A stretch of 64,000 bases of DNA, from assembly GCF_022846615.1 (NCBI RefSeq), contig NZ_AP025637.1, positions 5,357,001-5,421,000 on the forward strand, read 5' to 3'. Below, piece by piece: positions 44,034 through 52,861 of the stretch. The DNA is from Roseomonas fluvialis. GTDB taxonomy: Bacteria > Pseudomonadota > Alphaproteobacteria > Acetobacterales > Acetobacteraceae. Every line of letters begins with the position of its first letter. The stretch's first letter is position 1. Under the pieces are notes generated by a model. The model saw only the letters and a program-made list of their open reading frames with translations, was not told the origin of the DNA and ran no database searches. The position numbers were made by a program, and so were the translations under genes.

Positions 44034-45215
44034 TCACGCGCCTGGTCGGCGGCTTTCGATCAGGCGGCCCTGGAACAGCGTGATCCCCATCTCCCAGCCC
44101 CAGGCGATGGCGGCCGGGCGATCCACGCCGGCCAGCACCACCGATTCGGGCGCGGCAGGCAGGGCGGCGCGCAGGGCCTCTGCACCCGGTGAGCCGAGCG
44201 CCGGCAGCGCATCCGACCAGCGCAGCCGCAGCAGGGCGGTGCCGGCGCGGGCCGGCGGCAGGGCCAGCACCGCACCGGGCACTGCCACGTCCAGCATGGG
44301 GCGGTGGCCGCGCAGCAGCAGCACCTCCCGCGCGAAGGCGAAGCCGGCGGGATCGGCGGCGATCTCCTCGGCGGCGATCGCGACGGTCAGCGCGCCGCGC
44401 AGCGCCGCCGGCCACATCGCATCCAGCCGCAGGAATTCCGGCGAGGTCACCGCATCCACGCCCAGCGTGAGCGACAGCGGGCCAAGGCCGCGCAATTCCT
44501 CGGCATGGGTCAGCCCGGCCAGCAGCCGTGCATCGATGCTGCGGCGGAATCGCCGCGCCAGCCAGGGCGCGCGCGCTGTGTCGCAGCCGGGCAGCAGCGC
44601 CGCGCAGACATCCTCGAGTGCGACGCGCCGGTCCTCCCAGACCGGATCGGGCGCGCCGCCGCCGGGCACCAGGCGGCAGACCTTGCGCCGCCGGACAAAC
44701 GAGGTGAGGTCGGCCGAGAGCAGCGCGCGCTCCGCCTGCCCGATCGTGGCGCCATCGGGGGCGCGGCCGCTGGCCGGGGCCGGCGCCGCGCGCATGGCGG
44801 CATCGAGGCCGAGCGCCTCCTCGACCGCCGCCAGCACCGCCGCCGCCTGGTCGGGCAAGCGAAGCAGCTCGATTGCGGCGGCTGCCTCCTGCGGGTCCAG
44901 CATGCCGGCGAGGACCTCGTGCGCCGAGGCCAGGTGATGGCCGGGCGCGCCCTCCACCGCGGCCAGGCCGGCCCGCGGCAGGTCGAAGACGCGGGTGCGC
45001 GAGGTGCGGCGCAGCCCGTCCCAGGCCTCGCGCAGCATCGCCAGGCGCGCCGGGCGCCGGTGCTGCGGCGATAGCCGCGCGGGGCGGAACACGAGCACGC
45101 GGCGCTCGACGCCGGCGGCGACGGTCTCGCGCACCAGGGCGGCCAGGCTGACCGCGCCCGCCGCGCCGGGCGGGGCGCCGAGCGCGCCGATCACCGGCAG
45201 GTCCGCGAGCATCAT
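44034..45215 (-). CDS. uncharacterised protein with faint EAL-like C-terminus
   Basis: A 393-residue soluble protein that I do not recognise with confidence. It is Ala/Leu/Arg-rich with no membrane segment or signal. The last 25 residues (AAIAWGWEMGITLFQGRLI) resemble the end of an EAL domain, where G-I-x-x-x-Q-G appears, but the E-A-L, catalytic acids and metal ligands are not visible. An ADLTSFVRRRKVCRLVPGG stretch near residue 165 may be the start of the same domain. If it is an EAL relative it is catalytically dead and might be a c-di-GMP sensor or scaffold. It overlaps the upstream gene by four bases (ATGA). Confidence 0.6.
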   Translation of the reverse strand: MMLADLPVIGALGAPPGAAGAVSLAALVRETVAAGVERRVLVFRPARLSPQHRRPARLAMLREAWDGLRRTSRTRVFDLPRAGLAAVEGAPGHHLASAHEVLAGMLDPQEAAAAIELLRLPDQAAAVLAAVEEALGLDAAMRAAPAPASGRAPDGATIGQAERALLSADLTSFVRRRKVCRLVPGGGAPDPVWEDRRVALEDVCAALLPGCDTARAPWLARRFRRSIDARLLAGLTHAEELRGLGPLSLTLGVDAVTSPEFLRLDAMWPAALRGALTVAIAAEEIAADPAGFAFAREVLLLRGHRPMLDVAVPGAVLALPPARAGTALLRLRWSDALPALGSPGAEALRAALPAAPESVVLAGVDRPAAIAWGWEMGITLFQGRLIESRRPGA

Positions 45216-46438
45216 GCCGGCACCATCGCACCGAGCAGCGCGGGGTTGGCGCAGCCGGCGCGACCCTCGGGCGTGGCGGCGGTGCCGCGCGTGGCGCAGG
45301 CGGCGCGCGTGCACCCCCCGCCCTGGGCGCAGCCGGCCATGCGGGTGGCCGCCATCACGGCATCGATCCAGGGACCGGCGAAACGCGCGACGCCGATCGA
45401 CAGGCCCCATTCCAGCGCGTCCTGGCCCTCCACGCCCTCCAGCACCAGGCGGGCGGGGTCGATGCGGCGTAGCGCGGCGCTGGCGGCCCGCCCGGCCAGG
45501 GCTGGCGACCAGGACAGTAGCAGCAGGTCGGTGGCCAGGGCCTCGGGCGAAAGCAGGGCCAGCGCGGCGGCATCGATCCCGCGTGTGGCGAGGCCCCAGC
45601 CGGCGTGGTGCAGCGCCGCGCGCCGCGCCGCGAGGCCCGGGGTGAGGGCCTCGGGCAGCGACAGGGTTGCGATCAATGCTGGGGCGCCGGGCGGGTCGCC
45701 CTCGATGGGCGCCGGGTCGGGCAGCAGCGCGGCGGGCAGGTCGAGCAGCAGCGGCACCGGCGCGGCCAAGCCGAGCAGCGCCTCGCGCCCCGAAGGCTCG
45801 GCCAATAGGCCGGGCAGGCGTGCCCGCAGGCGGTCCAGGGCATGGTGCAGCAGGTCGCGATCCTCGGCGGCGGGGCCGAGATGGCGGGCCAGCGCCGCCG
45901 CGGGCAGGCGCAGGCGCAGCAAGGCGAGGCGGCGCGGATGGCCGGTGGCGATATGCAGGATGCCCTCGCGCCGGAGCAGGGCGGGCAGCGGGGCGGCATT
46001 GGCGCGCGCCTCGATCCCGGCGGGCGGTGGGGCGGCGGGCGGGCGCGGCGCGGCGGGCACCGGCGCGGGCAGGTCGAGCAGCACCGGCACGGCGCCGGGC
46101 AGGTCGAGCCGTTCGGGCGCGGTGCCGAACAGGCGTAGCAGCGCGGCCTCGGCGCGGGCGGCGTCGGGGCCGTCGGCCTCGGTCAGCAGCAGGTCGCCGG
46201 TGGCGGTTTCGAGCAAAGTCCCGCCGCGCGGGCGGCCGGCATCCTCGAGCACGGCGAGCGCCACGCGGCGCGCGGCGTCGTTGCGCGGTGCTGGCAGGCG
46301 CAGCGCGACCCGGCCGGGCGGGCCGCGCAGGGCACGGCGGATGGCCTCGATGCCCGGGCCCGGCGGGGCACCGTGCAGCGCGGCAGGCGCCTGCGGCCCG
46401 GCCGCGGCATCGGCGGTGGAGAAGACCAGCGATCGCAT
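45212..46438 (-). CDS. uncharacterised protein, paralogue-like partner with faint EAL-like C-terminus
   Basis: A 408-residue protein, translationally coupled to the 44034-45215 gene. Its region before the C-terminus (LEWGLSIGVARFAGPWI) parallels the end of the downstream protein, so the two may be paralogues. The C-terminal 50 residues are Cys/Gly-rich (CAQGGGCTRAACATRG), with four cysteines that could bind a metal. Residues 40-115 may be a degenerate GGDEF-like domain, but no GG(D/E)EF is seen. Function unknown. It is divergent from the Tim44-like gene at 46595, across 156 bp. Confidence 0.6.
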   Translation of the reverse strand: MRSLVFSTADAAAGPQAPAALHGAPPGPGIEAIRRALRGPPGRVALRLPAPRNDAARRVALAVLEDAGRPRGGTLLETATGDLLLTEADGPDAARAEAALLRLFGTAPERLDLPGAVPVLLDLPAPVPAAPRPPAAPPPAGIEARANAAPLPALLRREGILHIATGHPRRLALLRLRLPAAALARHLGPAAEDRDLLHHALDRLRARLPGLLAEPSGREALLGLAAPVPLLLDLPAALLPDPAPIEGDPPGAPALIATLSLPEALTPGLAARRAALHHAGWGLATRGIDAAALALLSPEALATDLLLLSWSPALAGRAASAALRRIDPARLVLEGVEGQDALEWGLSIGVARFAGPWIDAVMAATRMAGCAQGGGCTRAACATRGTAATPEGRAGCANPALLGAMVPA

Positions 46439-46594
46439 CCCTGCATCCTGCGAGGGCGCGGCGGGCAGCCCGCGCGCAGGCCGCAGGATGGCGGCGGCGG
46501 ATGAAGGAAGGGTTTGTGCGATTCACCCCATCGAAATGACGCCCAGTTCATCTTATATTGCCTGGAACAAAACCCGCTGGAGACGTGACCCGAG

Positions 46595-47554
46595 ATGCGC
46601 CGACCCGCTTTCCTGCTGACCGCGATGGCCGCCCTGGCCCTGGTCCTGACGCCCGTGCTGGCCGAGGCGCGGCCAGGCGGCGGCGGTTCCTCGGGCAGCC
46701 GCGGCAGCCGCACCTATTCCGCGCCGCCGCCCACCCAGACCGCGCCGGGCGCCGCCCAGCGCATGGACCGCACGGCAACGCAGCCGGGCACGCCGGCCAC
46801 CACCGCGGCCGCGACGCGCCCCGGCATGGCCGGCGCCGCCGCGCCCAACCGCGGCTTCTTCGGGTCCTTCGGCGGCGCGCTGCTGATGGGCGGTCTGATC
46901 GGCGGCCTGCTCGGCTTCGGACTGTTCGGCGGCGGTGCCGGCTTCGGCGCCATCCTGGGCATGCTGCTGCAGGTCGCGCTGATCGGCGGGCTGATCTTCC
47001 TGGTGGTGCGTCTCGTGCGTGGCCGCCGGCAGCAGCCGGCGATGGCCGGCGGGCCGCAGGGCTATGCCTTCCAGGGCCAGCCGGAGCCGAAGCAGTTCGG
47101 CGGCGCGGGCGGCATGAAGGCCGCGCCGGCCGCCGCGCCGGTCGCGATCGGCCCCGAGGACTACCAGGGCTTCGAGCGCACGCTGGTCGAGGTGAACGCC
47201 GCCTGGTCGAAGCGCGATCTTACGGCCCTGCGCGCCGTGGCGACGCCCGAGATGGTGTCCTACTTCGCGCAGGACATGCGCGACCTCGAGGCGCGCAACT
47301 GGCGCAACGAGACGCGCGACGTGCGCCTCGAGCAGGGCGACCTGGCCGAGGCCTGGCACGAGGATGGCGAGGACTACGCCACCGTGGCGATGCGGTTCTC
47401 GCTGTTGGACGCGACCTTCGACAACGCCACCAACAAGGTGGTCGAGGGCAGCACGACGCAGCGCACCGAAGCGACCGAGGTCTGGACCTTCGTGCGCAAA
47501 GGTCCGGGCGGGCGCTGGATGCTCTCGGCGATCCAGCAGACCGCCGCAGCCTGA
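46595..47554 (+). CDS. Tim44-like domain membrane protein
   Basis: A 319-residue protein with a signal-anchor N-terminus (ALALVLTPVLAEARPGGGG), a Gly/Pro/Thr-rich segment, and two adjacent hydrophobic stretches around residues 95-140 (ALLMGGLIGGLLGFGLFGGG and LLQVALIGGLIFLVVRLVRG). The C-terminal Tim44-like domain covers about residues 185-315 (GFERTLVEVNAAWSKRDL, then RWMLSAIQQ). It is the second Tim44-like protein in the window and is unlike the first in its glycine-rich membrane region. It is followed by a good intrinsic terminator. Confidence 0.87.
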   Translation: MRRPAFLLTAMAALALVLTPVLAEARPGGGGSSGSRGSRTYSAPPPTQTAPGAAQRMDRTATQPGTPATTAAATRPGMAGAAAPNRGFFGSFGGALLMGGLIGGLLGFGLFGGGAGFGAILGMLLQVALIGGLIFLVVRLVRGRRQQPAMAGGPQGYAFQGQPEPKQFGGAGGMKAAPAAAPVAIGPEDYQGFERTLVEVNAAWSKRDLTALRAVATPEMVSYFAQDMRDLEARNWRNETRDVRLEQGDLAEAWHEDGEDYATVAMRFSLLDATFDNATNKVVEGSTTQRTEATEVWTFVRKGPGGRWMLSAIQQTAAA

Positions 47555-47582
47555 CGCTTCGGCGCAGGGCGTGACGAGACAG

Positions 47583-47612
47583 GGGCCTCCCGCTGCAGCG
47601 GGGGGCCCTTTT
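47583..47612 (+). terminator. intrinsic terminator after the Tim44-like gene
   Basis: An 11-bp stem (GGGCC-TCCCGC with GCGGGG-GGCCC, one G-U pair), a TGCA tetraloop and a run of four T directly after it. It begins 28 bases after the stop at 47554 and is the clearest intrinsic terminator in the window. Confidence 0.85.
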
Positions 47613-47745
47613 CGGTTGCGGCGCCGACGATGCGCGTGGTCCCGGGCGCGGCCACGCAGCCGGGACCGGGCGGTCATGCGCGCAGGCTCGGTCGGGCCGC
47701 CACCCACGCGAAGCGGCGTCGGCCGGTTTCGCGACGATGCGCCGC

Positions 47746-48681
47746 TCAGCGTTCCAGGAACGCCCGCACCGGCCTGAGCGAGACCTCGGGCGCTTCCTCC
47801 TGCGGCACGTGGCCGAGGCCGGGCAGCACCACAAGCTCCGCGCGCGACAGCACCGCCAGCCAGTCCTGGCCGTGGCTTGCCGGGATCAGCCGGTCCTGTT
47901 CGCCCCACAGCAGCAGCACTGGCTGCGTCAGGCGGGGCAGCAGGGGGCGCGGGTCCTCGAGCACATGCTGGGACATGCGCGCGAGGATGGCCGGGCGCAC
48001 GCCGGGCGCGCGCAGCAGGGCATGGGCGCGGTCCACATCGGCGTCCGTCATGCGGGTCGCATCGGCATAGGCAGGGGCGAGTGTCGCGCGCACCATGCTG
48101 CGCGGCATCATCCAGGGCAGCAGATGCACCACCGCCGGCACCGGCTCCGGCGCACCATAGGGGCGGCCAGGGCTGGCGAAGCCGTCCGGGGCCACCAGCA
48201 CCAGGCGCCGCACACGCGCGGGTTCGGCCAGCGCGAATTTCCACGCGATCCGCCCGCCCATGGAATTGCCCACCACATCGGCCTGCGCGATGCCGAGCCG
48301 GTCCAGCAGCGCCGCCAGCACCACGGATGCGCGCGCATCGGAATAGTCGCCGGTCGGGTCCGGGCCGGTCAGCGCGAAGCCGGGCAGGTCGATGCGCAGC
48401 ACGCGGAAGCGGTCGGACAGCAGCGCTGCCCAGCCGTCCCAGGTGTGCAGGCTGGACCCGAAGCCGTGCAGCATCAGCACCGCGGGGCCGTCGCGCGGTC
48501 CGGTGTCGCGGATGTGCAGCCGCAGCCCGGCGACATCGACGAAGTCCGAGGGCGGGCCGGCATGCGCCGCCCGCAGCACGGCGGGGTCCTCGTCGGGTGT
48601 GTAGAGCCACATGGCCGCACCGATCACCAGCAGAAGAAGCCCGGCACCAATCCAGGCGAGCACGCGCCGGGCGCGCCGCAT
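47746..48681 (-). CDS. membrane-anchored alpha/beta hydrolase
   Basis: A 311-residue hydrolase. An N-terminal anchor (VLAWIGAGLLLLVIGAAMWLY) is followed by the canonical fold: oxyanion HGFGSS near residue 73, nucleophile GNSMGG near residue 139, acid in LLWGEQDRLIP and final histidine in LPGLGHVPQEEAP. The arrangement resembles carboxylesterases or meta-cleavage-product hydrolases attached to the inner membrane. The substrate is unknown. It overlaps the RraA-like gene by one base (TGATG), forming an operon. Confidence 0.85.
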   Translation of the reverse strand: MRRARRVLAWIGAGLLLLVIGAAMWLYTPDEDPAVLRAAHAGPPSDFVDVAGLRLHIRDTGPRDGPAVLMLHGFGSSLHTWDGWAALLSDRFRVLRIDLPGFALTGPDPTGDYSDARASVVLAALLDRLGIAQADVVGNSMGGRIAWKFALAEPARVRRLVLVAPDGFASPGRPYGAPEPVPAVVHLLPWMMPRSMVRATLAPAYADATRMTDADVDRAHALLRAPGVRPAILARMSQHVLEDPRPLLPRLTQPVLLLWGEQDRLIPASHGQDWLAVLSRAELVVLPGLGHVPQEEAPEVSLRPVRAFLER

Positions 48682-49355
48682 CAGGCGCCCTCGCAGCCCT
48701 TGGCGCGGAGCGCTTCCAGCACCCAGGCGCGGTCGTATGTGCCGGCATCGATCGCGGCCTGGGCGCGCTGTTCCTTGGCGTTGTGCGCCTCGGCGGCGGC
48801 GATGACCTCGGCGGCATGCGCGCGCGGGACCACCACCACGCCGTCGGCATCGGCAACGATCAGGTCGCCCGGCATCACCACCTGGCCGCCGCAGGCGATC
48901 GGGTGGCCGATCTCGCCGGGGCCGTCCTTGTAGGGGCCAGACGGTGTTGCGCCACAGGCCCAGACGCCGATATCCATGGCGGCCAGCGCATCGACATCGC
49001 GCACCGCGCCATCCAGCACGATGCCCTGCACGCCGCGTTTCTGCGCGTGGCCGATCATGAGTTCGCCCATCAGCGCGATGGACAGATCACCCGCGCCGTC
49101 GCCCACGATGATGTCGCCCGGTTCGGCCATGTCGCAGGCGCGGTGCAGCAGCAGGTTGTCGCCCGAACGCGCCTTCACGGTGAAGGCCGGCCCCGCGATG
49201 ACCTTGCGGCCGCCGAACGGGCGCATCCCACCGCGCATCGTCTGGATGCGGTTCATCACGTCGCCGATATTGGCCGCTGGCAGCTTCAGCGCGCGGGCGC
49301 ACAGGTCGGGGGCGACGCGCTGCGTCACGGGGGCGATGCGGAATCCGATGGTCAT
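48681..49355 (-). CDS. RraA-like protein (aldolase/decarboxylase-type)
   Basis: A 224-residue RraA-family protein. The signature GVQGIVLDGAVRDVDALAAM carries the conserved D-G-x-x-R-D, and GDLIVADADGVVVVPRAHA is the second motif. As with the 35493 gene, this subfamily tends to be 4-carboxy-4-hydroxy-2-oxoadipate aldolase/oxaloacetate decarboxylase-like, but the substrate is not shown. The ATG at 49355 was chosen because the conserved part begins there; a TTG at 49391 would only add a few residues. It is coupled to the alpha/beta hydrolase, suggesting a breakdown route. Confidence 0.85.
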   Translation of the reverse strand: MTIGFRIAPVTQRVAPDLCARALKLPAANIGDVMNRIQTMRGGMRPFGGRKVIAGPAFTVKARSGDNLLLHRACDMAEPGDIIVGDGAGDLSIALMGELMIGHAQKRGVQGIVLDGAVRDVDALAAMDIGVWACGATPSGPYKDGPGEIGHPIACGGQVVMPGDLIVADADGVVVVPRAHAAEVIAAAEAHNAKEQRAQAAIDAGTYDRAWVLEALRAKGCEGA

Positions 49356-49426
49356 GCGATGGACATCCCGGAGGCTGGAAGGGTGCCGCAATCGAGCATG
49401 GCGGCGCCGCGCGGCATAGGGGCGGC

Positions 49427-50308
49427 TCAGGGCACGACGATACGCATCGGCTTCGGCGCGGGCCCGATCGTGACCGGCAGGCAGCCCGCCGCATCGCCAT
49501 CCGCCTGCGCGGGGATGCCCGTGCCGTCGAACCGTATCTGCGTCGCGCGGCGAATTTCGACGCTGCGCAGCCGCGACAGCAGGCCGAGCGGCAGGGCCGC
49601 GCCGTAGCGCAGCGCGGCCAGCGCGCCGGAATCGCGGAACAGCACGACGTGGAAGCCCTCCGCGCGTGGGTCGGCGCCGGGCGCGAGCAGGAAGCGACCG
49701 GCATAGAGCCGGCCCTTGGTGACGATGACGCTGGCGGCGTGCGCGTCCCGCCCGTCGATCACGCAGCGGATCGGCGCGAAGGGGTAGCGCGGCATCTCGC
49801 GCAGGGTCTGCCAGACATAGGCGCCCTTGCCGATGGCACGCTTCAGCCCCGGCGCGAGACGGTGCACCACGGCGGCGTCGAAGCCCGCGCCCAGCATCTG
49901 CACGAACAGCAGTTCCCGCCCGTCGGCATGGTGCGCCAGGCCCGGATGCAGCAGCGCGGTGCGGCCCATGGCCAGCACCGCCGCCGCGCCGGCCGGGCTG
50001 CGCGGCAGGCCGAGCTCAAGCGCCAGAACATTGGCCGTGCCAAGCGGCAGCACGCCGAGCGCGCTGTCCGATCCCGACAGCCCGGCTGCGACCTCGGCGA
50101 TGGTTCCATCCCCGCCGGCGGCGACCACGACGCCGACACCGTCCTGCGCCGCTGCGCGCGCGAGGCCGACGGCATGGCCGCGATGCGTGGTCTCCGCGAC
50201 CTCGGGCCGCAACGCCAGGCCGCGCAGCAGGTCGAGCGCGGCCAGCAGCCGGCGGCGGCGGCGCGCCCCGGCGGCGGGATTGAAGACGATGAGCATGCGC
50301 GGTGGCAT
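49427..50308 (-). CDS. diacylglycerol kinase-family lipid kinase
   Basis: A 293-residue protein of the DagK/YegS/sphingosine kinase family. The N-terminus contains IVFNPAAGARRRRRLL (nucleotide-binding FNP) and the catalytic-core GGDGTIAEVAAGL near residue 64, then the GVLPLGTANVLA substrate strand. It phosphorylates diacylglycerol or related lipids at the membrane. The start is uncertain: ATG 50308 opens right before the fold, whereas ATG 50401 would add 31 Arg-rich residues. Neither has a strong ribosome-binding site. Confidence 0.85.
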   Translation of the reverse strand: MPPRMLIVFNPAAGARRRRRLLAALDLLRGLALRPEVAETTHRGHAVGLARAAAQDGVGVVVAAGGDGTIAEVAAGLSGSDSALGVLPLGTANVLALELGLPRSPAGAAAVLAMGRTALLHPGLAHHADGRELLFVQMLGAGFDAAVVHRLAPGLKRAIGKGAYVWQTLREMPRYPFAPIRCVIDGRDAHAASVIVTKGRLYAGRFLLAPGADPRAEGFHVVLFRDSGALAALRYGAALPLGLLSRLRSVEIRRATQIRFDGTGIPAQADGDAAGCLPVTIGPAPKPMRIVVP

Positions 50309-50523
50309 CGGCAGGGCTTCTGGCAGCGCGACGGTGGCGATTCGGCGACGGCGGCGTTGCGCGATGATGACATACCGGCGCGGCAGGCGCTTGCGCCGCA
50401 TGCTTCATGCAGGATTCACACGCGGGCGGGCGGCCGCGCGGTATCGCCCCGCGCATCTGCAGCACGCCGCCGGAGTCGCGCGGAGCCCCGCGCGCAACGG
50501 CGCCGTCCGGGAGCGATGTTCGG

Positions 50524-51333
50524 ATGCACGAGACCACTGCGCGCCGCCGCTATCGCAGCATCTTCCTGTCGGACGTGCATCTCGGCACCAAGGGATCGCG
50601 CTGCGACTTCCTGGTGGATTTTCTGAAGCGGGTGGAGTGCGACCGGCTGTACCTGGTGGGCGACATCGTCGATGGCTGGCGGCTGCGCCGATCCTGGTAC
50701 TGGGATGCCGACCATGACGAGGCGATCCGCCTGATCCTGCGCATGGCGCGCCACGGCACCGAGGTGGTCTACATCCCCGGCAACCATGACGAGATGCTGC
50801 GCGACTGGCTCGGCTTCGAATTCGCCGGCGTGAAGCTGCTGCGCGAGGCGGAGCACGTCGCCGCCGACGGGCGCCACTTCCTGGTGATCCATGGCGACGA
50901 GTTCGACGGCGTCATCCGCTACGCCAAGGTGATCGCGCATCTGGGCGACTGGGCCTACGACTGGGCGCTGTTCCTGAACCGCTGGTTCAACGCGGCGCGG
51001 CGGCGCCTGGGATATCCCTACTGGTCGCTGTCGCAATGGCTGAAGCGCCAGGTGAAGGAGGCGGTCAAGGCGATCGACCGCTTCGAGACCGCGCTGGCCA
51101 ACGAAGCGAAGCGGCGCGGCATGGACGGCGTGATCTGCGGCCATATCCACCATGCCGAGATGCGCACCGTGCAGGGCGTGCTCTACATGAACGATGGCGA
51201 CTGGGTGGAATCCTGCACCGCGCTGGTCGAACACGCGGACGGGCGGTTCGAACTGGTGGACTGGGTGCAGGAGAATCGCCTGTCCTACGCGCGCGCACCC
51301 AAGCGCGCGGCCGCGCCCGTGCCGGTGTCCTGA
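50524..51333 (+). CDS. metallophosphoesterase, UDP-2,3-diacylglucosamine diphosphatase-like
   Basis: A 269-residue calcineurin-like phosphoesterase. All five motifs are present: DVHLG (residue about 17), GDIVDGW, GNHDE, the HGDEFD loop and GHIHHAE. Its length and the VWRL-free middle region resemble the LpxH-like branch (UDP-2,3-diacylglucosamine hydrolases of lipid A synthesis) more than the LpxI type. A role in lipid A is plausible given waaA and lpxK in the window, but the paired GT4 gene suggests it may serve another glycolipid. The ATG at 50524 follows GGGAGCG by a few bases. Confidence 0.82.
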   Translation: MHETTARRRYRSIFLSDVHLGTKGSRCDFLVDFLKRVECDRLYLVGDIVDGWRLRRSWYWDADHDEAIRLILRMARHGTEVVYIPGNHDEMLRDWLGFEFAGVKLLREAEHVAADGRHFLVIHGDEFDGVIRYAKVIAHLGDWAYDWALFLNRWFNAARRRLGYPYWSLSQWLKRQVKEAVKAIDRFETALANEAKRRGMDGVICGHIHHAEMRTVQGVLYMNDGDWVESCTALVEHADGRFELVDWVQENRLSYARAPKRAAAPVPVS

Positions 51334-51339
51334 CCCGCC

Positions 51340-52407
51340 ATGGATGATGCGCCTGTCGCGATGGACAGCATCGGCACGCGCGTGTCGCCGCTGCGCATCC
51401 TGATCGTCTCGGATGCCTGGTTCCCGCAGGTGAATGGCGTGGTGCGCACCATGTCGATCGTGGTGGACCACCTGCGCGCCGGTGGCGACACGGTGGAGGT
51501 GATCGGTCCCGACCGCTTCCTGAACATCCCGATGCCTGGCTATGCCGAGATCAGGCTGGCGATCGCGCCGGGGCGCCGGCTCCGCAAGCTGGTCGATGCC
51601 TTCGCGCCCGACGTGGTGCACATCGCGACGGAAGGGCCGCTGGGCTGGGCGATGCGCGCGTTGTGCGTGAAGCGCGGCTGGCCCTTCACCACCGCCTTCC
51701 ATACGCGCTTCCCGGACTACCTGCATGCGCGCACGCGCGTGCCGGTTGCGTGGTCCTGGGCGGTGATGCGGCGCTTCCATAATGCGGGCGCGGGGACCTT
51801 CGCGGCAACGCGGTCACTGCGGGAGGAGCTCGTTGCGCGGGACTTCACCAAGGTGCGGGCCTGGACGCGCGGGGTGGACTTGGCGCGGTTCCGACCCGAG
51901 CCGCGCGATGCGTGGGAGGGGCTGGCCCGGCCCGTGTTCCTCTATGCCGGGCGGATGGCGGTGGAGAAAGGGATCGAGGCCTTCCTGTCGCTCGACCTGC
52001 CGGGCACGAAAGTCGTGGTGGGGGATGGGCCGGCGCGCGCGGGGCTGATGGCGCGGTTCCCGGACGTGCACTTCACCGGCTATCGCGACAACGGCGCGTT
52101 GGCGCGGTCCTATGCCGGGGCCGATGTGTTCGTGTTCCCGTCGCGCACCGACACATTCGGGCTGGTGCTGCTGGAGGCCTTGGCGTCGGGCACGCCGGTC
52201 GCGGCATTTCCGGTGACGGGGCCGATGGACGTGGTGGCCGACCCGCGCGTCGGTGCGCTGGACAAGGACCTGCGCGCGGCCTGCCTGCGCGCGCTGACGG
52301 CAGACCGCGCCGCCTGCCGCGCGCATGCCGAAGCCTGGTCGTGGGATGCCTGCGCCGCCCAGTTCCGTTCGGCGCTGGTGCCGCTTGTGCCGTCAGTCGC
52401 CAGCTGA
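51340..52407 (+). CDS. glycosyltransferase family 4 protein
   Basis: A 355-residue GT-B glycosyltransferase. The N-lobe starts RILIVSDAWFPQVNGVVRTM, with the acceptor-binding glycine loop. The C-lobe has FLYAGRMAVEKGIEAFL and the donor-binding E-x7-E segment FGLVLLEALASGTPVAAFP. It resembles alpha-mannosyl or glucosyl transferases of MgtA/SqdX type that glycosylate lipids. It starts six bases after the phosphoesterase stop, so they form an operon; together they suggest membrane glycolipid synthesis. It is followed by a hairpin element shared with another site in the window. Confidence 0.87.
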   Translation: MDDAPVAMDSIGTRVSPLRILIVSDAWFPQVNGVVRTMSIVVDHLRAGGDTVEVIGPDRFLNIPMPGYAEIRLAIAPGRRLRKLVDAFAPDVVHIATEGPLGWAMRALCVKRGWPFTTAFHTRFPDYLHARTRVPVAWSWAVMRRFHNAGAGTFAATRSLREELVARDFTKVRAWTRGVDLARFRPEPRDAWEGLARPVFLYAGRMAVEKGIEAFLSLDLPGTKVVVGDGPARAGLMARFPDVHFTGYRDNGALARSYAGADVFVFPSRTDTFGLVLLEALASGTPVAAFPVTGPMDVVADPRVGALDKDLRAACLRALTADRAACRAHAEAWSWDACAAQFRSALVPLVPSVAS

Positions 52408-52412
52408 CAGAA

Positions 52413-52450
52413 AAAGGAGGGGGTTCGGGGGAGTTCCCTCCCCCGACCTT
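52413..52450. repeat. 38-bp hairpin repeat, copy A
   Basis: A 38-bp element with a perfect 8-bp stem (CGGGGGAG/CTCCCCCG, loop TTCC at 52434-52437). It lies between the convergent GT4 and trxA genes. An exact inverted copy occurs at 58039-58076. On the minus strand it is followed by AACCCCCTCCTTTTT, so it may end trxA transcription. It probably belongs to a dispersed intergenic family. Confidence 0.85.
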
Positions 52451-52454
52451 CCCG

Positions 52455-52787
52455 TTACTCCCCGATCGCCCCCGAGATCCAAGCCTTCAGCGCGCCCTTC
52501 GGCATGGCGCCGACCTTGGTCTCGACCGGCTTGCCGTCCTTGAACAGGATCAGGGTCGGTATCCCGCGCACCGCGTATTCGTTCGGCGTCATCGGGTTGT
52601 CGTCGATGTTGACCTTCGCGATGGTCAACTTGCCGGCATATTCGGCCGCGATCTCGTCGAGCATGGGGGCCACCATGCGGCAGGGCCCGCACCATTCGGC
52701 CCAGAAATCCACCAGCACCGGGCCCGAGGCCTCCAGGACGTCCTGCTTGAAGGTGTCGTCGGAGACGGGCTTGGTCATGTCACCCAT
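52455..52787 (-). CDS. trxA: thioredoxin
   Basis: A 110-residue thioredoxin with the active site WCGPC near residue 32 and the conserved cis-proline loop [11 protein letters not shown]. It reduces protein disulphides in the cytoplasm. GGAGACC about eight bases upstream supports the ATG at 52787; an internal ATG at 52778 is also possible. The hairpin repeat 52413-52450 directly follows its stop. Confidence 0.97.
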   Translation of the reverse strand: MGDMTKPVSDDTFKQDVLEASGPVLVDFWAEWCGPCRMVAPMLDEIAAEYAGKLTIAKVNIDDNPMTPNEYAVRGIPTLILFKDGKPVETKVGAMPKGALKAWISGAIGE

Positions 52788-52861
52788 GGGGGGTCTCCAT
52801 CAGGGGCGGGGACGGAAGGTCCCCGCGGTTGGGACAGAAATCGGGTGCCGCGGGGTCCGGG

